Below, one piece after another: positions 1 to 8,526 of a DNA stretch of 64,000 nucleotides (positions within the stretch are counted from its first letter, which is position 1; each line of letters begins with the position of its first letter). The stretch comes from Pseudomonas yamanorum (GTDB lineage Bacteria > Pseudomonadota > Gammaproteobacteria > Pseudomonadales > Pseudomonadaceae). The position numbers were made by a program, and so were the translations under genes. The DNA lies in NCBI RefSeq assembly GCF_900105735.1, contig NZ_LT629793.1:6572001-6636000 (forward strand). The letters are read 5' to 3'. A model generated the notes under the pieces. It was given only the letters and a program-made list of their open reading frames with translations, was not told the origin of the DNA and ran no database searches.

Positions 1-794
1 TTGTCGTCGAACTCAGCGGCAACGTCGCCCATGTGCAGCTCAACCGCCCGGAAAAGATCAACGCGATGAACGCAGCGTTCTGGACCGAGATCATCGACAT
101 CTTCCAATGGGTCGAAGACACCGACGCGGTGCGTGCCGTAGTCATCAGTGGCGCCGGCAAGCATTTCTCCTCCGGCATCGACCTGATGATGCTGGCCTCG
201 GTGGCCAACGAATTCGGCAAGGACGTAGGCCGTAACGCGCGTCTGCTGCGGCGCAAGATCCTCGAACTGCAAGCTTCCTTCAACGCCGTCGACACCTGCC
301 GCAAGCCGGTACTCGCCGCGATCCACGGCTACTGCATCGGCGGCGCCATCGACCTGATCAGCGCCTGTGACATGCGCTACGCCGCCGAAGACGCGCAATT
401 CTCCATCAAGGAAATCGATATCGGCATGGCCGCCGACGTCGGCACCCTGCAACGCCTGCCGCGCATCGTCGGCGACGGCATGCTGCGCGAGCTGGCCTAC
501 ACCGGCCGCCAGTTCGGTGCCGAAGAGGCCCGCAGCATCGGCCTGGTGAATCGCGTGTACAGCGATCACCAGAGCCTGCTGGCCGGCGTGATGGACATCG
601 CCCGGGAAATTGCTGCCAAATCCCCGATCGCGGTCACCGGCACCAAGGCGATGATCAGCTACATGCGCGACCACACGATCAATGACGGCCTGGAATACGT
701 TGCCACCTGGAACTCAGCTATGTTGCAATCCAACGACCTGCGCGTGGCCATCGCGGCCCATATGAGCAAGCAGAAACCCGACTTCGTGGATTGA
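1..794 (+). CDS. Delta(3,5)-Delta(2,4)-dienoyl-CoA isomerase-like crotonase (5' partial)
   Basis: Crotonase-fold enzyme probably isomerising 3,5-dienoyl-CoA to 2,4-dienoyl-CoA during beta-oxidation of unsaturated fatty acids. The frame is open to the first base of the window, so the true start lies upstream; the GTG at 33 sits inside a conserved strand and is not the start. Counting from that codon, the three acidic residues typical of ECH1-type dienoyl-CoA isomerases are present: Asp113 (SACDMRY), Glu127 (KEID) and Asp135 (AADVGTLQRLP). The last motif is very characteristic of ECH1 rather than of ordinary enoyl-CoA hydratases. The oxyanion-hole segments GKHFSSGID and HGYCIGG are also visible. 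The stop is only 6 bases before nudC, suggesting cotranscription. A generic enoyl-CoA hydratase activity cannot be excluded. Confidence 0.85.
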   Translation, partial: VVELSGNVAHVQLNRPEKINAMNAAFWTEIIDIFQWVEDTDAVRAVVISGAGKHFSSGIDLMMLASVANEFGKDVGRNARLLRRKILELQASFNAVDTCRKPVLAAIHGYCIGGAIDLISACDMRYAAEDAQFSIKEIDIGMAADVGTLQRLPRIVGDGMLRELAYTGRQFGAEEARSIGLVNRVYSDHQSLLAGVMDIAREIAAKSPIAVTGTKAMISYMRDHTINDGLEYVATWNSAMLQSNDLRVAIAAHMSKQKPDFVD

Positions 795-800
795 CTGAAC

Positions 801-1634
801 ATGACCCCAGGCTGGATTACCACAACGCTGCTGGACAACGACGCCCCGGGCGGCTGGGCCGTGGCCCGCAGCCGTGAAGGCTTTTTACACGACCAGAACG
901 GCCCGCTGTTTCCCCGGGAATGGCTCAAGCGCCAGGACCTCTCGGTGTTTGCCGAGCACGGCATCGGCCATCTGGACGGCGAGCCGGTGTACCTGCTGGA
1001 GCTCAATAGCCCAGCCGATGTACCGGGTTGCGGCTGGCAGGGCCTGCGGGCGTTCATGCTGCAAGGCGACCACACGCTGTACAAAGTTCTCGGCTACGCC
1101 GCGCAAATCGGCACCTGGGCCCGTGAACACCGCTTCTGCGGCAGCTGCGGCCAGGCGATGGTGCAGGTGCCACGGGAGCGGGCGATGTTCTGCCAGGCCT
1201 GTGACCTGCGCAGCTACCCGCGTATCTCGCCGAGCATGATCGTGCTGGTGACCCGTGGCGACGAGATCCTGCTGGCCCGTTCGCCGCGCTTTGTCACAGG
1301 CGTCTACAGCACCCTGGCGGGGTTTGCCGAGCCGGGTGAGTCGGCCGAGGACTGCCTGATTCGCGAAGTGCGTGAAGAAGTGCAGGTGGAGGTCAGGAAC
1401 ATCCAGTACATGGGCAGCCAGTGCTGGCCGTTCCCGCACTCGATGATGCTGGGCTTTCACGCCGAGTACGCCGGCGGCGACATCGTGCCCCAGGCCGACG
1501 AGATCGAAGACGCGCAGTGGTTCAATATCCATGAGCTGCCGCCGTTGCCGGCGTCCCGCTCGATTGCGCGCTACCTGATCGACCTCTACCTGGCCCGTCG
1601 CTTAGGCCACGCTGAACCAGTGCTGCCAGGCTAG
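801..1634 (+). CDS. nudC: NAD(H) pyrophosphatase NudC
   Basis: Nudix hydrolase that cleaves NAD(H) to NMN(H) and AMP and, in E. coli, removes NAD caps from RNA. 277 residues. The order is N-terminal domain, a four-cysteine zinc site (Cys113, 116, 131, 134), then the Nudix box at about 174-196 (GFAEPGES then REVREEVQV). The NudC-specific signature follows at 206-214 but reads SQCWPFPHS, with Cys in place of the usual Pro of SQPWPFP. No strong ribosome-binding site precedes the ATG; it lies 6 bases after the upstream stop, so translational coupling is plausible. Its 3' end overlaps the convergent permease gene by 33 bases. Confidence 0.93.
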   Translation: MTPGWITTTLLDNDAPGGWAVARSREGFLHDQNGPLFPREWLKRQDLSVFAEHGIGHLDGEPVYLLELNSPADVPGCGWQGLRAFMLQGDHTLYKVLGYAAQIGTWAREHRFCGSCGQAMVQVPRERAMFCQACDLRSYPRISPSMIVLVTRGDEILLARSPRFVTGVYSTLAGFAEPGESAEDCLIREVREEVQVEVRNIQYMGSQCWPFPHSMMLGFHAEYAGGDIVPQADEIEDAQWFNIHELPPLPASRSIARYLIDLYLARRLGHAEPVLPG

Positions 1635-2381
1635 GCGCACCGTCAGGCCGAGCACGACGGTGATGAACACCGGGCGAATGAACTTGGCGCCGCCGCTGAT
1701 GGCGCTGCGTGCGCCAAAGAACGCGCCGCACATCACCGATATGCCCATGCACAGGCCGACAATCCAGTCCACCGAGCCATTGAAAATGAACACCGTCAGC
1801 GCCGCCGCGTTGCTGACGAAGTTCATGCTGCGCGCCACGCCACTGGCCTTTACCAGGTCGATGGGGTGCAACAGCATGGTGCTCACGGTCCAGAAGGCCC
1901 CGGTGCCGGGGCCGGCCACGCCATCGTAGAAGCCCAGGCCGAAGCCTTGGGTGGATTGCCATTTCTTCTTGATCGGCGCGTCGTTATCCAGCGCCGCCTT
2001 GGGCGTGCCGCCGAACAGCAAATACAAACCGCAGCCGAACACAATCACCGGGAGCATCTTGTTCAGGGTTTCGGCGGGCAGGTAATGGGCGACGACGGCG
2101 CCGGTGAGTGCGCCGATCAGCGTGCCGACGATGGCATGCACCCACTGGCGCGGATGAAACAGCTTGCGCCGGTAGAAGGTAAAGCTGGCGGTGGCCGAGC
2201 CGAAGGTGGAGCTGAGTTTGTTGGTGCCCAGCACCAGGTGGGGCGGCATGCCGGCAGTCAGCAGGGCAGGCGTGGTGAGCAGGCCGCCACCGCCGGCGAT
2301 GGCGTCGATGAAACCGGCGATAAAGGCAACCACGGCGAGGATCGCCAGGGTGGTGAGGTCAACGCTGAGTTCGAAGGGCAT
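1602..2381 (-). CDS. TSUP family (TauE/SafE-like) membrane transporter
   Basis: Predicted eight-helix inner-membrane protein of the sulfite exporter TauE/SafE family (DUF81). Members move small organosulfur compounds or anions such as sulfite, sulfoacetate or taurine. About 259 residues from the ATG at 2381; an in-frame TTG two codons upstream is less likely. The N-terminal segment ending [21 protein letters not shown] is the hallmark Gly-rich helix of the family, and a second conserved stretch ([15 protein letters not shown]) follows. A repeat-like [16 protein letters not shown] segment opens the C-terminal half. Substrate is unknown. The gene overlaps nudC tail-to-tail. Confidence 0.85.
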   Translation of the reverse strand: MPFELSVDLTTLAILAVVAFIAGFIDAIAGGGGLLTTPALLTAGMPPHLVLGTNKLSSTFGSATASFTFYRRKLFHPRQWVHAIVGTLIGALTGAVVAHYLPAETLNKMLPVIVFGCGLYLLFGGTPKAALDNDAPIKKKWQSTQGFGLGFYDGVAGPGTGAFWTVSTMLLHPIDLVKASGVARSMNFVSNAAALTVFIFNGSVDWIVGLCMGISVMCGAFFGARSAISGGAKFIRPVFITVVLGLTVRLAWQHWFSVA

Positions 2382-2464
2382 GGGCAAGACTTAGTCGGCA
2401 AGGCGCAGCAAGGGCTGCGCGAAAGGCCGGTATCTTACCGATTAGCGTGTGGGCCTGCGACTAT

Positions 2465-2558
2465 GATCGTTCCCACGCTCTGCGTGGGAATGCCGTATTG
2501 GACGCTCCGCGTCCTGCTGCCGCAAGGGTGACGCAGAGCGTCACGGGATGAATTCCCA
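2465..2558. repeat. Palindromic intergenic repeat, GTTCCCACGCTCTGCGTGGG type
   Basis: Starts GATCGTTCCCACGCTCTGCG and contains the inner pair GACGCTCCGCGTC / GACGCAGAGCGTC. It is the same family as the complete element at 61708-61830, but its right end is degenerate (GAATTCCCA) and abuts the REP pair at 2559. Confidence 0.75.
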
Positions 2559-2650
2559 ATGTGGGAGCGGGCTTGCTCGCGAATGCGGTGGATCAGCCAC
2601 TCTATCCGGTGACTGACACTGCGCATTCGCGAGCAAGCCCGCTCCCACAT
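2559..2650. repeat. REP pair (inverted, 29-bp arms)
   Basis: Arms 2559-2587 and 2622-2650 are exact reverse complements starting ATGTGGGAGCGGGCTTGCTC, separated by 34 bases. It lies between the divergent-facing ends of the TSUP permease and the pcs gene. Typical Pseudomonas REP doublet, able to fold as a long hairpin. Confidence 0.9.
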
Positions 2651-2669
2651 TTCAACCGTGCCCGCTTGG

Positions 2670-3386
2670 CTATTTATGTGTTTCGACCCACTCCAGTGCG
2701 GTACGCCAGATGCAAATCCCCAGGAAGTACGCCGACATCAGCAACCACAGGCCCAGGGTCAGGCGATTGGTGTACGGGAAATCGATCACCAGCAGCAGGC
2801 TGCACAGCAACCAGATAGTGGTCACTGCGATATTGAGCGGCATGAAGCGCTTGACCCGGAACGGGTGCAGGAACTTCATCGGCGTGACGGTCAACAGCGC
2901 CAGGACGATCACGGTGAGCAAGGTGATCCAGGCATCCGGCTGGATGATGTAGACGCACAGCGCGACCACGTTCCAGGCGGCGGGGAAGCCCTGGAAGTAA
3001 TTGTCCTTGCTCTTCATGTTGACGTTGCAGAAGCAGAACAGCGACGACACCAGAATCACCGACACCGTAAACAACGGGGTGAAGTCCGGCAGGGCGATAT
3101 AGCGATAGATAAACAACGCCGGAATAAACACGTACGTCAGGTAATCAATCACCAGGTCCAATACCGAGCCGTCGAAGCTTGGCAGCACCGTTTGCACGTT
3201 CACTCGTCGCGCGAGGGAGCCGTCCACCCCGTCCACGATCAGGGCCAGGCCCAGCCACAACAGGCAGGCCTTGGGCTGGTTGTCGAGCAGTGCCAGGGTG
3301 GCCAGGAAGGCCAGTACTACGCCGGTCGCGGTAAAACCGTGGGCGCCCCAGGCCTTGAGACGGGCTACATGCAGGGTCGATATCAC
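2670..3386 (-). CDS. pcs: Phosphatidylcholine synthase (CDP-alcohol phosphatidyltransferase)
   Basis: Integral membrane enzyme condensing CDP-diacylglycerol with choline to give phosphatidylcholine in one step. The CDP-alcohol phosphotransferase motif is intact: DGSLAR, then a 12-residue spacer, then GxxxDxxxD within FDGSVLDLVID, with the spacing seen in rhizobial Pcs. I place the start at the GTG at 3386 because GGAG lies 9 bases upstream and because this gives 238 residues, the usual Pcs length; the frame stays open a further 44 codons. Several hydrophobic helices follow the motif. It implies that this strain can make phosphatidylcholine from exogenous choline. No neighbour is functionally linked. 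Confidence 0.88.
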   Translation of the reverse strand: MISTLHVARLKAWGAHGFTATGVVLAFLATLALLDNQPKACLLWLGLALIVDGVDGSLARRVNVQTVLPSFDGSVLDLVIDYLTYVFIPALFIYRYIALPDFTPLFTVSVILVSSLFCFCNVNMKSKDNYFQGFPAAWNVVALCVYIIQPDAWITLLTVIVLALLTVTPMKFLHPFRVKRFMPLNIAVTTIWLLCSLLLVIDFPYTNRLTLGLWLLMSAYFLGICIWRTALEWVETHK

Positions 3387-3536
3387 AGGGGCGTTCTCCA
3401 AAATGGTGAAACAGGGCAGCCGACGGGGTAACACCGTCGAATCTGGCCAGAGTGTGCAGGTATCGACCGGGAAGGGTGGGATAAGGTTCACCACCCGGCG
3501 TAATGGTAAGCGTAGCAAGCGTAGGACGTTTCGGCA

Positions 3537-4463
3537 TCAGCCTTGGCGAAACACCAACGCTTTTAAGCCGCTTTGCGGGTCGATATCGGGAAATTCCGGC
3601 GGGTTTTCCAGCCGCTGCTCAAAGCGCAGGCCAGGCGCTTCGCGGGTTACGCCGTCGATCAGGAAGTCTTCGCCGAACGCCGGGTCGTTCATGCACGCCA
3701 GTACTGTGCCTTGAGCCGTGAGCAAATCCGGCAGGCGGCGCAGTACGCGCTGGTAGTCTTTGGTCAGCAGGAAACTGCCTTTCTGGAACGAGGGCGGGTC
3801 GATGATTACCAGGTCGTACGGGCCACAGTTGGTGACCTTGGCCCAGGACTTGAACAGGTCGTGGCCGAGGAAGGTCACCTTGCTCAGGTCATGGCCGTTC
3901 AGGCGGTGATTGTCGCGACCACGGCTCAGTGCGCCACGGGCCATGTCCAGGTTCACCACATGCTCGGCGCCGCCTTCGATGGCGGCCACGGAAAACCCGC
4001 AGGTGTAGGCGAACAGGTTCAACACCCGCAGGCCTTGAGCCTGTTCACGCACCCAGTTGCGGCCATAACGCATGTCGAGGAACAGCCCGCTGTTCTGTTT
4101 TTTGCCCAGGTCGATCAGGTAACGCAGCCCGCCCTCGGTGATGGTCAGTTCGTCAACGGCCTCGCCCAGCAGCCACTCGGTGGTGCTTTGCGGCAGGTAA
4201 CGGTGTTGCAGTGCCACGGTGTGAGCGCCGTAGGACGACCAGTCGATCTGCACCAGCATCTGCTTCAAGGCCTCAAGTTCGGCGGCCCCGGGCTCCTTGA
4301 ACAGCGAGACCAGCACCACCCCTTGCAGCCAATCCACCGTCAATTGCTCCAGGCCAGGCCAGCAGCGGCCACGCCCGTGGAACAGGCGCCGGGTTTCGGC
4401 AGGGACAGTTTGCAGTGCGTTCAGCAAATGGGTGTGCAGGGTGGCGAGTGCGTCTGGGTTCAT
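3537..4463 (-). CDS. Class I SAM-dependent methyltransferase (RlmI/RlmK-like)
   Basis: Cytoplasmic methyltransferase of the Methyltrans_SAM (PF10672) type, related to the 23S rRNA m5C/m7G enzymes RlmI and RlmK. 308 residues from the ATG at 4463; the frame is open upstream, but the upstream residues do not resemble the family. SAM-binding motif I is NLFAYTCGFSVAA, and motif IV is DLVIIDPPSFQKG. The DPPSF tetrad is typical of base methyltransferases. The PUA RNA-binding domain of RlmI is missing, so the target may be a different RNA or a protein. Monocistronic, with its promoter in the 4464-4654 gap shared divergently with the E1 gene. Confidence 0.8.
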   Translation of the reverse strand: MNPDALATLHTHLLNALQTVPAETRRLFHGRGRCWPGLEQLTVDWLQGVVLVSLFKEPGAAELEALKQMLVQIDWSSYGAHTVALQHRYLPQSTTEWLLGEAVDELTITEGGLRYLIDLGKKQNSGLFLDMRYGRNWVREQAQGLRVLNLFAYTCGFSVAAIEGGAEHVVNLDMARGALSRGRDNHRLNGHDLSKVTFLGHDLFKSWAKVTNCGPYDLVIIDPPSFQKGSFLLTKDYQRVLRRLPDLLTAQGTVLACMNDPAFGEDFLIDGVTREAPGLRFEQRLENPPEFPDIDPQSGLKALVFRQG

Positions 4464-4654
4464 CGGGCAGCGTCGGTCATTGAGCGGGCGGCATTTTAAA
4501 CACAATTGCGGGGTTTTCGGGGCTTCAAGCACAACGTGCTTTGAATTGGTCGATTGGCAGTGATTTGTGCTCAAAAGGCTGCGAGAGGCTGCGTATAACA
4601 GTCAAAAAATCCCCTGGCGCCGACATAAACTGGAAAAAAAGCCCGGAGGTGCCC

Positions 4655-7333
4655 ATGAACGGTTTCGCGAGTGCAGTGAGTCAGACAGCGATGGACCAGG
4701 AAGAACTGGCCGAATGGCGCGATGCCCTGGCCTCCCTGGTGGCCAACGCGGGACCGGAGCGGGCGCGAGAGATCCTCGACATGCTGGCGGAGGCCGGCGG
4801 CGCGCCGCACATCGCCTGGAAACCCCGGCACGGCACGCCCTATATCAACAGCATCGCCGTGGAGCAGCAACCGCCGTTCTCCGGCGACCTGGCCACCGAA
4901 GAGCGCCTGGCCTCGGTGGTGCGCTGGAACGCGCTGGCCATGGTGGTACGCGCCAACCAGGCCTATGGCGAGCTGGGCGGGCATATCGCCAGCTACGCCA
5001 GCGCGGCCGATTTGTTCGAAGTGGGCTTCAACCACTTTTTCCGTGCCCGCAACGACAGTTTCGGCGGCGACCTGGTGTTCTACCAGCCGCACTCCGCCCC
5101 GGGCATCTATGCCCGCGCCTTCCTTGAAGGCCGCCTGAGCGAGGCTGACCTGGCCCACTATCGCCAGGAAATCGGCGCCGGCAAGGCAGGCGCCCGTGGC
5201 CTGTCCAGCTATCCCCATCCGTGGTTGATGCCGGACTTCTGGCAATTTCCCACCGGCTCCATGGGCATTGGTCCCATCAGTTCGATTTTCCAGGCGCGGT
5301 TTATGCGCTACCTGCAGCATCGCGGTTTGCAGGACACCACCGACCGCCACGTATGGGGTGTATTTGGCGATGGCGAGATGGACGAGCCGGAAAGCATGTC
5401 GGCCCTGACCCTGGCTGCCCGTGAAGGCCTGGATAACCTGACCTGGGTGGTCAACTGCAACCTGCAACGGCTCGACGGCCCGGTGCGGGGCAACGGGCGA
5501 ATTATCGACGAGTTGGAAGCCTTGTTCGCCGGTGCCGGCTGGAACGTGATCAAGCTGGTCTGGGGCTCGGACTGGGATGCCTTGCTGGCCAAGGACACCG
5601 ACGGCTCGCTGGTACGTACGTTGTCGCAGACCGTGGACGGACAGCTCCAGACCTTCGCCGCCAAGGACGGCGCGTACAACCGCGAACACTTCTTCGGCCA
5701 AAGCGAGGCGCTGTCCAAACTGGTTGAAGGCATGAGCGACGAGCAGATCGACCGCCTCAAGCGCGGCGGCCATGACATGGTCAAGATCCATGCCGCCTAT
5801 CACGCCGCACGCCGGGTCACTGGCAAGCCGACGGTGATCCTGGCCCAGACCAAAAAGGGCTTCGGCATGGGCGAGGCCGGGCAGGGCAAGATGACCACTC
5901 ACCAGCAGAAGAAGCTCGACCGCGATGCCTTGATCGCCTTCCGCAATCGCTTCCAGTTGCCGCTGTCGGATGAGCAGACCGAGTCCCTGAGCTTCTACAA
6001 GCCGGCCGAAGACAGCCTCGAAATGCGCTACTTGCACCAGCGCCGTGCCACCCTCGGCGGGTATGTGCCGAGCCGTAGCCAGCAGGCGCCTGCGGTGAAC
6101 GTTCCGCCAGTGTCGGGTTACGCTGCGTTTGCTACCCAGGCGAACGGCAAGGAAATGTCCACCACCATGGCCTTTGTGCGCATGCTCACCAACCTGCTCA
6201 AGGACAAGGCCCTCGGCCCGCGCATCGTGCCCATCGTCGCCGATGAGGCGCGCACCTTCGGCATGGCCAACCTGTTCAAGCAGATCGGCATCTATTCCAG
6301 TGTCGGCCAGCGCTACGAGCCGGAAGACATTGGCTCGATCCTCAGCTACCGCGAGGCCACCGACGGGCAGATCCTTGAAGAAGGCATCAGCGAAGCCAGC
6401 GCCATCAGCTCCTGGGTAGCGGCGGCCACCAGCTATTCGGTGCATGGCCTGCGGATGCTGCCGTTTTACATCTACTACTCGATGTTCGGTTTCCAGCGCG
6501 TCGGCGACCTGATCTGGGCCGCCGCCGACCAGCGTGCCCGTGGCTTCCTGCTGGGCGCCACCGCCGGGCGCACCACCCTGGGCGGCGAAGGCTTGCAGCA
6601 CCAGGATGGCAGCAGCCACCTGACCGCTGCCACCGTGCCCAATTGCCGCGCCTACGACCCGGCGTTTGCCGGTGAATTTGCGGTGATCCTCGACCACGGC
6701 ATGCGCCAGATGCTGGAGCACGATGTGGACGAGTTCTACTACGTGACCCTGATGAACGAAAACTACCCGCAGCCGAGCCTGCCGGAAGGTGTCGAAGCGG
6801 CAATCATCAAAGGCATGTACCGGCTTAGCGGGCAGCCCGATGGCAAGGTTCGCTTGCTCGGCTCGGGCACGCTGGTGCGTGAAGCCCAGGCAGCGGCGCA
6901 ATTGCTGGCGGACGATTGGCAGATTGAAGCTGAAGTCTTCAGTGTCACCAGCTTCAGCGAACTGGCCCGAGACGCCCGGGAAGTGGAACGCTGGAATCGC
7001 CTGCATCCGCAACAGCCGGTGCGGCACAGCCATCTGGCGGCCTGTTTGCCAAAGGGCGCGCCGGTGGTGGCGGTTTCTGACTATGTAAGGGCGGTGCCGC
7101 AGATGATTGGGTCGTACGTGGATTCGGCGTACACCGTGCTGGGGACGGATGGTTTTGGTCGCAGCGATACCCGGGCGGCATTGCGGGATTTCTTTGAGGT
7201 GGACCGGCATCACATTGTGCTGGCGGCACTGACAGCGTTGGTGGAGCAGGGGAGTCTGGAGCGGGGAGTGTGTCAGCAGGCGATCGAGCGGTACGCGTTG
7301 CAGACCGATCGCGAGCCGTCTTGGGCCTCCTGA
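4655..7333 (+). CDS. Homodimeric 2-oxoacid (pyruvate-type) dehydrogenase E1, orphan paralogue
   Basis: Thiamine diphosphate-dependent decarboxylase of the AceE type, about 892 residues (E. coli AceE is 887). The ATG at 4655 is chosen because GGAGGT lies 4 bases upstream. The ThDP/Mg site is conserved: GDGEMDEPES starting at residue 238, then NCNLQRLDGPVRGNG. The second transketolase-like domain and a C-terminal domain (ending near SYVDSAYTVLGTDGFGRSD) are present. P. putida MdeB, next to methionine gamma-lyase, is a relative that acts on 2-oxobutyrate. Here no E2, E3 or mdeA gene is nearby, so it must borrow E2/E3 encoded elsewhere. Whether the substrate is pyruvate, 2-oxobutyrate or another 2-oxoacid cannot be told from sequence. 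Confidence 0.85.
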   Translation: MNGFASAVSQTAMDQEELAEWRDALASLVANAGPERAREILDMLAEAGGAPHIAWKPRHGTPYINSIAVEQQPPFSGDLATEERLASVVRWNALAMVVRANQAYGELGGHIASYASAADLFEVGFNHFFRARNDSFGGDLVFYQPHSAPGIYARAFLEGRLSEADLAHYRQEIGAGKAGARGLSSYPHPWLMPDFWQFPTGSMGIGPISSIFQARFMRYLQHRGLQDTTDRHVWGVFGDGEMDEPESMSALTLAAREGLDNLTWVVNCNLQRLDGPVRGNGRIIDELEALFAGAGWNVIKLVWGSDWDALLAKDTDGSLVRTLSQTVDGQLQTFAAKDGAYNREHFFGQSEALSKLVEGMSDEQIDRLKRGGHDMVKIHAAYHAARRVTGKPTVILAQTKKGFGMGEAGQGKMTTHQQKKLDRDALIAFRNRFQLPLSDEQTESLSFYKPAEDSLEMRYLHQRRATLGGYVPSRSQQAPAVNVPPVSGYAAFATQANGKEMSTTMAFVRMLTNLLKDKALGPRIVPIVADEARTFGMANLFKQIGIYSSVGQRYEPEDIGSILSYREATDGQILEEGISEASAISSWVAAATSYSVHGLRMLPFYIYYSMFGFQRVGDLIWAAADQRARGFLLGATAGRTTLGGEGLQHQDGSSHLTAATVPNCRAYDPAFAGEFAVILDHGMRQMLEHDVDEFYYVTLMNENYPQPSLPEGVEAAIIKGMYRLSGQPDGKVRLLGSGTLVREAQAAAQLLADDWQIEAEVFSVTSFSELARDAREVERWNRLHPQQPVRHSHLAACLPKGAPVVAVSDYVRAVPQMIGSYVDSAYTVLGTDGFGRSDTRAALRDFFEVDRHHIVLAALTALVEQGSLERGVCQQAIERYALQTDREPSWAS

Positions 7334-7346
7334 GCGAAGAAGATCA

Positions 7347-7440
7347 AATGTGGGAGCTGGCTTGCCTGCGATAGCGGCGGGTCAGCTTGCATCTTTTGTG
7401 ACTGATACACCGCCATCGCAGGCAAGCCAGCTCCCACATT
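7347..7440. repeat. REP pair (inverted)
   Basis: Arms start AATGTGGGAGCTGGCTTGCC at 7347 and end in the reverse complement at 7440. They match as a 31-bp perfect inverted repeat around a 32-base centre, and lie between two convergent genes. Confidence 0.9.
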
Positions 7441-7455
7441 TTTTCGTGGTGCGGC

Positions 7456-7944
7456 TTAGAGCGTGGCTATCAACGGCGCCCCAAACGACTCCCGCAGAAA
7501 CCCCGGCGCGATGTACCGCTCGTAATGCGCCTCGGACAACAGAAAAAACTCCCGATCAATCGCATCCCGCAAATCTGCCAGACTTCGCTCGCGAAACTCC
7601 GGCAACAGCGCCAACCCATACGCATCCAGCTTCGAAATCACCCGCGCGCCCCGGGCAATCAACTGGTACGCCCAGCAATACGGCGACTGGTGGGGCACAA
7701 ACCGGATCTTGCGGTCTTCCAGTTGCTGGCGCAAACGCTGCGGGTCCAGCACCTGCAGCTTGCTGGTCATCACCTGCACCAGCAGGTGTTCCAGGCGCAA
7801 CCACACCGCCTGTTTCTCCTCGGCGTTGTAGCCGTTCCACTGAATCACTTCATGGTGGTAACGCTTGCAACCCCGGCACACCAGGTCTCCGTAGACGGTG
7901 GAGCACAGGCCGACGCAGGGTGTCTTGATGGTTTGATTGGGCAT
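7456..7944 (-). CDS. DUF1289 domain-containing protein
   Basis: 162-residue cytoplasmic protein with an N-terminal DUF1289 zinc-ribbon-like segment: Cys10, Cys14, Cys23 and Cys26, followed by the typical W-N-G-Y-x-x-x-E-K motif of the family. The remaining ~110 residues form an alpha-helical extension found in Pseudomonas members. Function is not known; DUF1289 proteins are small putative Fe-S or Zn proteins. The start ATG at 7944 gives the expected MPNQTIKTPCVGLC opening. Flanked by a REP pair at its 3' end. Confidence 0.75.
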   Translation of the reverse strand: MPNQTIKTPCVGLCSTVYGDLVCRGCKRYHHEVIQWNGYNAEEKQAVWLRLEHLLVQVMTSKLQVLDPQRLRQQLEDRKIRFVPHQSPYCWAYQLIARGARVISKLDAYGLALLPEFRERSLADLRDAIDREFFLLSEAHYERYIAPGFLRESFGAPLIATL

Positions 7945-8080
7945 AAATAACGACTGCTTTTCTAATCAAGAAAACGTGGGTTCATTTTCAATCCGGGGAT
8001 GAAAGTGTTAGCGCGTTTTGTCGGTTCTTCTTTGTGGCTGAGCGAGTAAAGATGGTCGCATTCCACACGGAGTACCCATC

Positions 8081-8482
8081 ATGAAAACCACCCTGAAACC
8101 CCTGGGATACTGGCTCTGCGCAGTGATGATTGCTGTCGCGAGCAGCGTATCCGCAAGCCCGCCTTCTAACGGAGTTACCGTCATGAACACGCCACTGGTA
8201 TCGATCGCAGTCCTCAAGGCCAAACCCGGTAAACAACAGGCGCTCAAGGACGGCTTGTTGTCGCTGGTGGAGCCTACGCGGACGGAACCCGGGAACCTTG
8301 ACTATGTGCTGTTTGAACTGCGGGACGAACCCGGCACGTTCTACATGCGCGAAGCCTTCAAGGACCAGGCGGCACTCGATGCGCATTTTGCGACGCCGTA
8401 CTTTCAGCGGTTTGCCGCAACGGCGGATGATTTGCTCAGCGAGCCATTGAAGCTGATATTTCTTGAGCAAGTCTCGCACTGA
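8081..8482 (+). CDS. Putative quinol monooxygenase (ABM domain) with N-terminal signal peptide and internal start
   Basis: Antibiotic-biosynthesis-monooxygenase (dimeric ferredoxin-like) fold, residues about 38-130, with the typical VAVLKAKPGK-like first strand, EPGNLDY and F-x-x-x-E-x-F/Y elements. YgiN-like family members oxidise quinols without a cofactor. The first 26 residues are a clear Sec signal peptide (MKTT..., hydrophobic core, cleavage after SVSA), which would send the protein to the periplasm. An in-frame ATG at 8183 has its own GGAG 8 bases upstream and would give a 99-residue cytoplasmic form starting exactly at the ABM domain. Which start is used is undecided; both have good ribosome-binding sites. 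Confidence 0.78.
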   Translation: MKTTLKPLGYWLCAVMIAVASSVSASPPSNGVTVMNTPLVSIAVLKAKPGKQQALKDGLLSLVEPTRTEPGNLDYVLFELRDEPGTFYMREAFKDQAALDAHFATPYFQRFAATADDLLSEPLKLIFLEQVSH

Positions 8483-8493
8483 ACATTGCCCCT

Positions 8494-8517
8494 GGGCCGC
8501 CGTTCAGCGGCCCAGAG
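8494..8517. terminator. Bidirectional hairpin between the ABM gene and nrdB
   Basis: Perfect 9-bp stem CTGGGCCGC / GCGGCCCAG with a 6-base loop, sitting between two convergent stop codons (8482 and 8527). There is no long T tract. Confidence 0.6.
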
Positions 8518-8526
8518 GCCAGGTTG

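Noticed and set aside
4571..7213. 880-codon open frame on the minus strand
   Set aside because: It is antisense to the E1 gene, whose motifs and ribosome-binding site are convincing; long antisense frames are expected in high-GC DNA.
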